From an uncultured Christensenella sp. (lineage in GTDB: Bacteria; Bacillota; Clostridia; Christensenellales; UBA1242), in NCBI GenBank assembly GCA_949282135.1, contig CASDOR010000013.1:1-33736 (forward strand): a stretch of DNA of 33,736 nucleotides, written 5' to 3'. The position numbers were made by a program, and so were the translations under genes. Every line of letters starts with the position of its first letter. Position 1 is the stretch's first letter. This document shows positions 31,774 to 33,736 of this stretch, in pieces. The notes beneath the pieces were generated by a model. That model was not told the DNA's origin and ran no database searches. It worked only from the letters and a program-made list of their open reading frames with translations.

Positions 31774-33064
31774 GATACTAATCTTGGTATTATTACTTTT
31801 TATTCTCATGTTTCCAACTACAATAAGCCTTCCGCAACAAAGTAGGTCAGAAAACATTGTGACAGCAGTCGGAATTGATAAGATGGGGGAAGAGTATGAG
31901 GTTAGCCTTCAATATCTAATTCCTTATGCCGGTAGTAGTGAAAACGCACTTAAGTGTGCGTCAATGAAAGGGAAAAGTGTTGGAGAAGCAATTGAAAAGT
32001 TTAACCTTGATTTTGGTAAAGTTTCTGGTTTTGCACACTGCAGAGTAATAGTATTTAACAAAGAGGCAAGTGACGACAATTTAAACGAAGCACTAGATTA
32101 TTTGCAAAGGATTAAAACTAATACTAATAATATTTTCCTTGTCAGTACTGAAAAAAGTGCAAAAGAACTTCTTGATAGTGTAAAAGACCTAAATAGCGAG
32201 TTTTATGTAATTCTTAGTCGCGATAGTGTCGCTGGACAGCATAATCACTATGAGTCACTTAGGAGCTTTGGGGATTATTATGACGCAATACTAGGTCCTG
32301 TCAAATGTATAGCAATTAATAACATTAATGTCGAGGAAGACACAAGTTCGAGTTCCAACGGAGGGGCAAGTGCTGGTGGCGGTAGTGGAAGCGGTGAGAG
32401 TTCTGGTGGTGGCGGAAGTAATGGGGATTCGTCAAGTAGCTCAGGGTCTACTTCTGGTGGAGGCTCAGGGGGTGGAAGTGGCTCTTCTAGCACTAGCTCA
32501 AGTACTGGAAAAGCGAGTAAGATTAAAAATGACGGCAGTTTAACTATTATCAAAAACGCAAAAAGACTTCTTACGCTAACTGCAAAAGAAAGCGATAGTC
32601 TTAATTGGTTTAATAGTAAGGTTAAGGACATGACGTTAAGGGTTAGTGGCTTTAGTGACGAGATTTACAAGAACGCAGATATAACTTTTGACGTCTATAA
32701 GAGGTTTACTTCAGTAGATACCTATTTTGTAGATGGAAAACCTGTTTATAGACTAAATTTACTTGTTGATGTGACAATTATTGAGGCGGTTAAGGAAAGT
32801 TTAAAAAGTGATGAGTTCGTGCCTGCTAATAATCTTTTTTCAGATAAACTAAAGACCGCAGTAGTTAGTGAAATAAAAAATAAACTTAGAAATGCTGAAA
32901 GTAACTTTAAGCAAAATAAGTACGATGTGGTGGATTGCTATGAGCATTTTTATAAGTACAATAATAAACAATTTAAAGAGTACTTAAAAACTTTAGGTGA
33001 CACTGACTACTTTTTAGATAATGTGATTTTTGAATATAATGTGAGAGTGCGGCAGTGGGACTAG
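31751..33064 (+). CDS. gerAC: spore germination protein, GerA family C subunit, without lipobox
   Basis: GTG 31751 is preceded by AAAAGGAGG and lies within the end of gerAB. The 437-residue protein has the family order: N-terminal membrane segment (residues 8-27), domain 1 beginning VTAVGIDKMGEEYEVSLQYLIP and including CRVIVFNKEASDD and LVSTEKSAKELL, then the C-terminal domain (SLNWFNSKVKDMTLRVSG... to NVRVRQWD). Two oddities stand out. There is no cysteine after the hydrophobic segment, where GerAC lipoproteins have the GCW lipobox. And domains 1 and 2 are joined by a Ser/Gly-only linker of about 60 residues (~200-260). It is probably a membrane-anchored rather than lipid-anchored subunit. 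Confidence 0.9.
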   Translation: MKYLWHNKILILVLLLFILMFPTTISLPQQSRSENIVTAVGIDKMGEEYEVSLQYLIPYAGSSENALKCASMKGKSVGEAIEKFNLDFGKVSGFAHCRVIVFNKEASDDNLNEALDYLQRIKTNTNNIFLVSTEKSAKELLDSVKDLNSEFYVILSRDSVAGQHNHYESLRSFGDYYDAILGPVKCIAINNINVEEDTSSSSNGGASAGGGSGSGESSGGGGSNGDSSSSSGSTSGGGSGGGSGSSSTSSSTGKASKIKNDGSLTIIKNAKRLLTLTAKESDSLNWFNSKVKDMTLRVSGFSDEIYKNADITFDVYKRFTSVDTYFVDGKPVYRLNLLVDVTIIEAVKESLKSDEFVPANNLFSDKLKTAVVSEIKNKLRNAESNFKQNKYDVVDCYEHFYKYNNKQFKEYLKTLGDTDYFLDNVIFEYNVRVRQWD

Positions 33065-33423
33065 CGAGAAAATTCGGTGGGTCGACCGAGGGATTGCTTT
33101 TTGCAATCCCTCATTGTCTACCACCGAATTTTCTCGCTCTACCCCAAGCAAACATCTTGCTTGGGGACCCCAGAAACTCTTTATGAAGTAACCAGGTGCG
33201 TCGACCGAGGGATTTTTTAAAAATCCCTCATTGTCTTGCTCAAAAACTGAGTAAGTCGACTAGGAGTTTACTAAACCGTAAACTCCTTTTGTCTACAACT
33301 CAATTTTCTCGCTGTACCCCATGAAAGCATCTTTCATGGGGACCCCATATGATAAAACTGGTTTTTGCTTTTAATCTAGTTTTTCTCGCTGTCCCCCAAG
33401 CAAGCATCTTGCTTGGGGGACCC
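33063..33423. repeat. array of six hairpins of two alternating families
   Basis: Family I: GTCGAC, a hairpin with 9-11-bp stem, then TTGTCTAC or TTGTCTTG, at about 33081-33121, 33200-33237 and 33255-33296. Family II: TTTTCTCGCT, a CCCC...GGGG hairpin with a CAT-type loop, then ACCC, at about 33129-33171, 33304-33346 and 33381-33423. Stems differ between copies but keep pairing. An 18-bp perfect inverted repeat (AGCGAGAAAATTCGGTGG, 33063-33080, with 33121-33138) encloses the first family I hairpin and overlaps the gerAC stop codon. No T-run follows the hairpins. Confidence 0.85.
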
Positions 33424-33628
33424 GTATAATGAAATTATTTTTGTTATTAATTTGACTTTTCGCATTTCTCGCATTATTTTTCTTTTTTTTGTGTCTTACC
33501 ATATTTTGTTTGAATTTATTTGATTTTTATGGGAGATTTTATTAAAATATAACAAAGATTTAAAACTTGCTTATGTTATAAAATTTTTAAAAATCTAAAA
33601 ACTAATGATAAAGGAGTGGTTAAGAAAA
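33424..33628. other. spacer before the last gene
   Basis: AT-rich spacer. A possible -10 TATAAA lies near 33577, but no convincing promoter pair or RNA is seen. Confidence 0.3.
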
Positions 33629-33736
33629 ATGGGAAGTGCAAAGAGGAATTTACTTACTTCAACACTTTTACTTGTTGTAATGGGAGTTTTTGCTGTGCTT
33701 ACAATATTTATTGTGGTAGATGCAATAAATAAAAAA
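33629..33736 (+). CDS. N-terminus of a membrane or exported protein (runs off the window)
   Basis: ATG 33629 is preceded by AAAGGAG and opens a frame that continues to the last base (36 codons). The translation begins MGSAKRNLLTST and has a single hydrophobic segment (LLLVVMGVFAVLTIFIVV, residues ~13-30) followed by DAINKK. It is probably a single-pass membrane-anchored protein; the family cannot be told from this part. Confidence 0.6.
   Translation, partial: MGSAKRNLLTSTLLLVVMGVFAVLTIFIVVDAINKK

Overview
The window is AT-rich DNA with strong purine-rich (GGAGG-type) ribosome binding sites, consensus sigma-A promoters, CCA-encoding tRNA genes and sporulation/germination genes (spoIIE, a gerA-type tricistron). 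This points to an endospore-forming low-GC Firmicute, most likely an uncultured gut-type clostridial lineage. TGA is used as a stop, so the code is the standard bacterial one. I cannot name the species.

Layout. (1) 1-5250 is accessory DNA: the 3' end of an RHS/YD-repeat gene with a hydrophobic tail, a small membrane protein and an RHS scrap, then phage-tail-like genes (two fibre/collar genes with a duplicated N-terminal module and different C-termini, plus an accessory protein) and a sigma-region-4-like regulator whose promoter spacer holds a LexA-type box. (2) 5560-8230: a HAD phosphatase, a decayed cupin gene, a tRNA-Met/tRNA-Glu operon on the minus strand, and an unknown membrane-anchored protein. 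(3) 8419-13628: a tRNA-Ala/tRNA-Ile operon that has been a target for mobile DNA. A small (about 4.57 kb) tyrosine-recombinase element appears to have split a tRNA-Ile(GAU) gene in its anticodon loop while bringing in a complete replacement tRNA-Ile(GAU) with its own terminator. The element holds integrase, excisionase-like protein, two double-XRE regulators, a SLOG/DUF1273 protein and arrays of arm-type sites at both ends. Two 165-bp tandem units, each starting with a tRNA-Ile 5' half, lie just upstream. (4) 13877-19117: a GT4 glycosyltransferase convergent with a CrtO-like acyltransferase, a 23/24-bp repeat tract, and a large BspA-like leucine-rich-repeat exported protein. (5) 19470-28803: housekeeping and sporulation genes leuS, U32 tRNA-hydroxylation protease-family gene, HIT protein, spoIIE and tilS. 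(6) 28889-29015: a cluster of DnaA boxes. (7) 29232-33064: the gerAA-gerAB-gerAC operon, preceded by a sigma-G-like promoter and followed by an array of structured hairpins of two families. (8) The start of a further membrane protein at the right edge.

How it fits together. SpoIIE (activation of sigma-F) and the GerA receptor belong to the start and end of the spore cycle, and the gerA promoter looks forespore-specific. Several genes (7381, tilS, gerAA) have promoter -10 elements only 5-9 bases before the ATG and no Shine-Dalgarno, suggesting leaderless mRNAs. The most unusual parts are the split and replaced tRNA-Ile, the 165-bp pseudo-tRNA units, the hairpin array after gerAC, and a GerAC lacking the usual lipidation cysteine.
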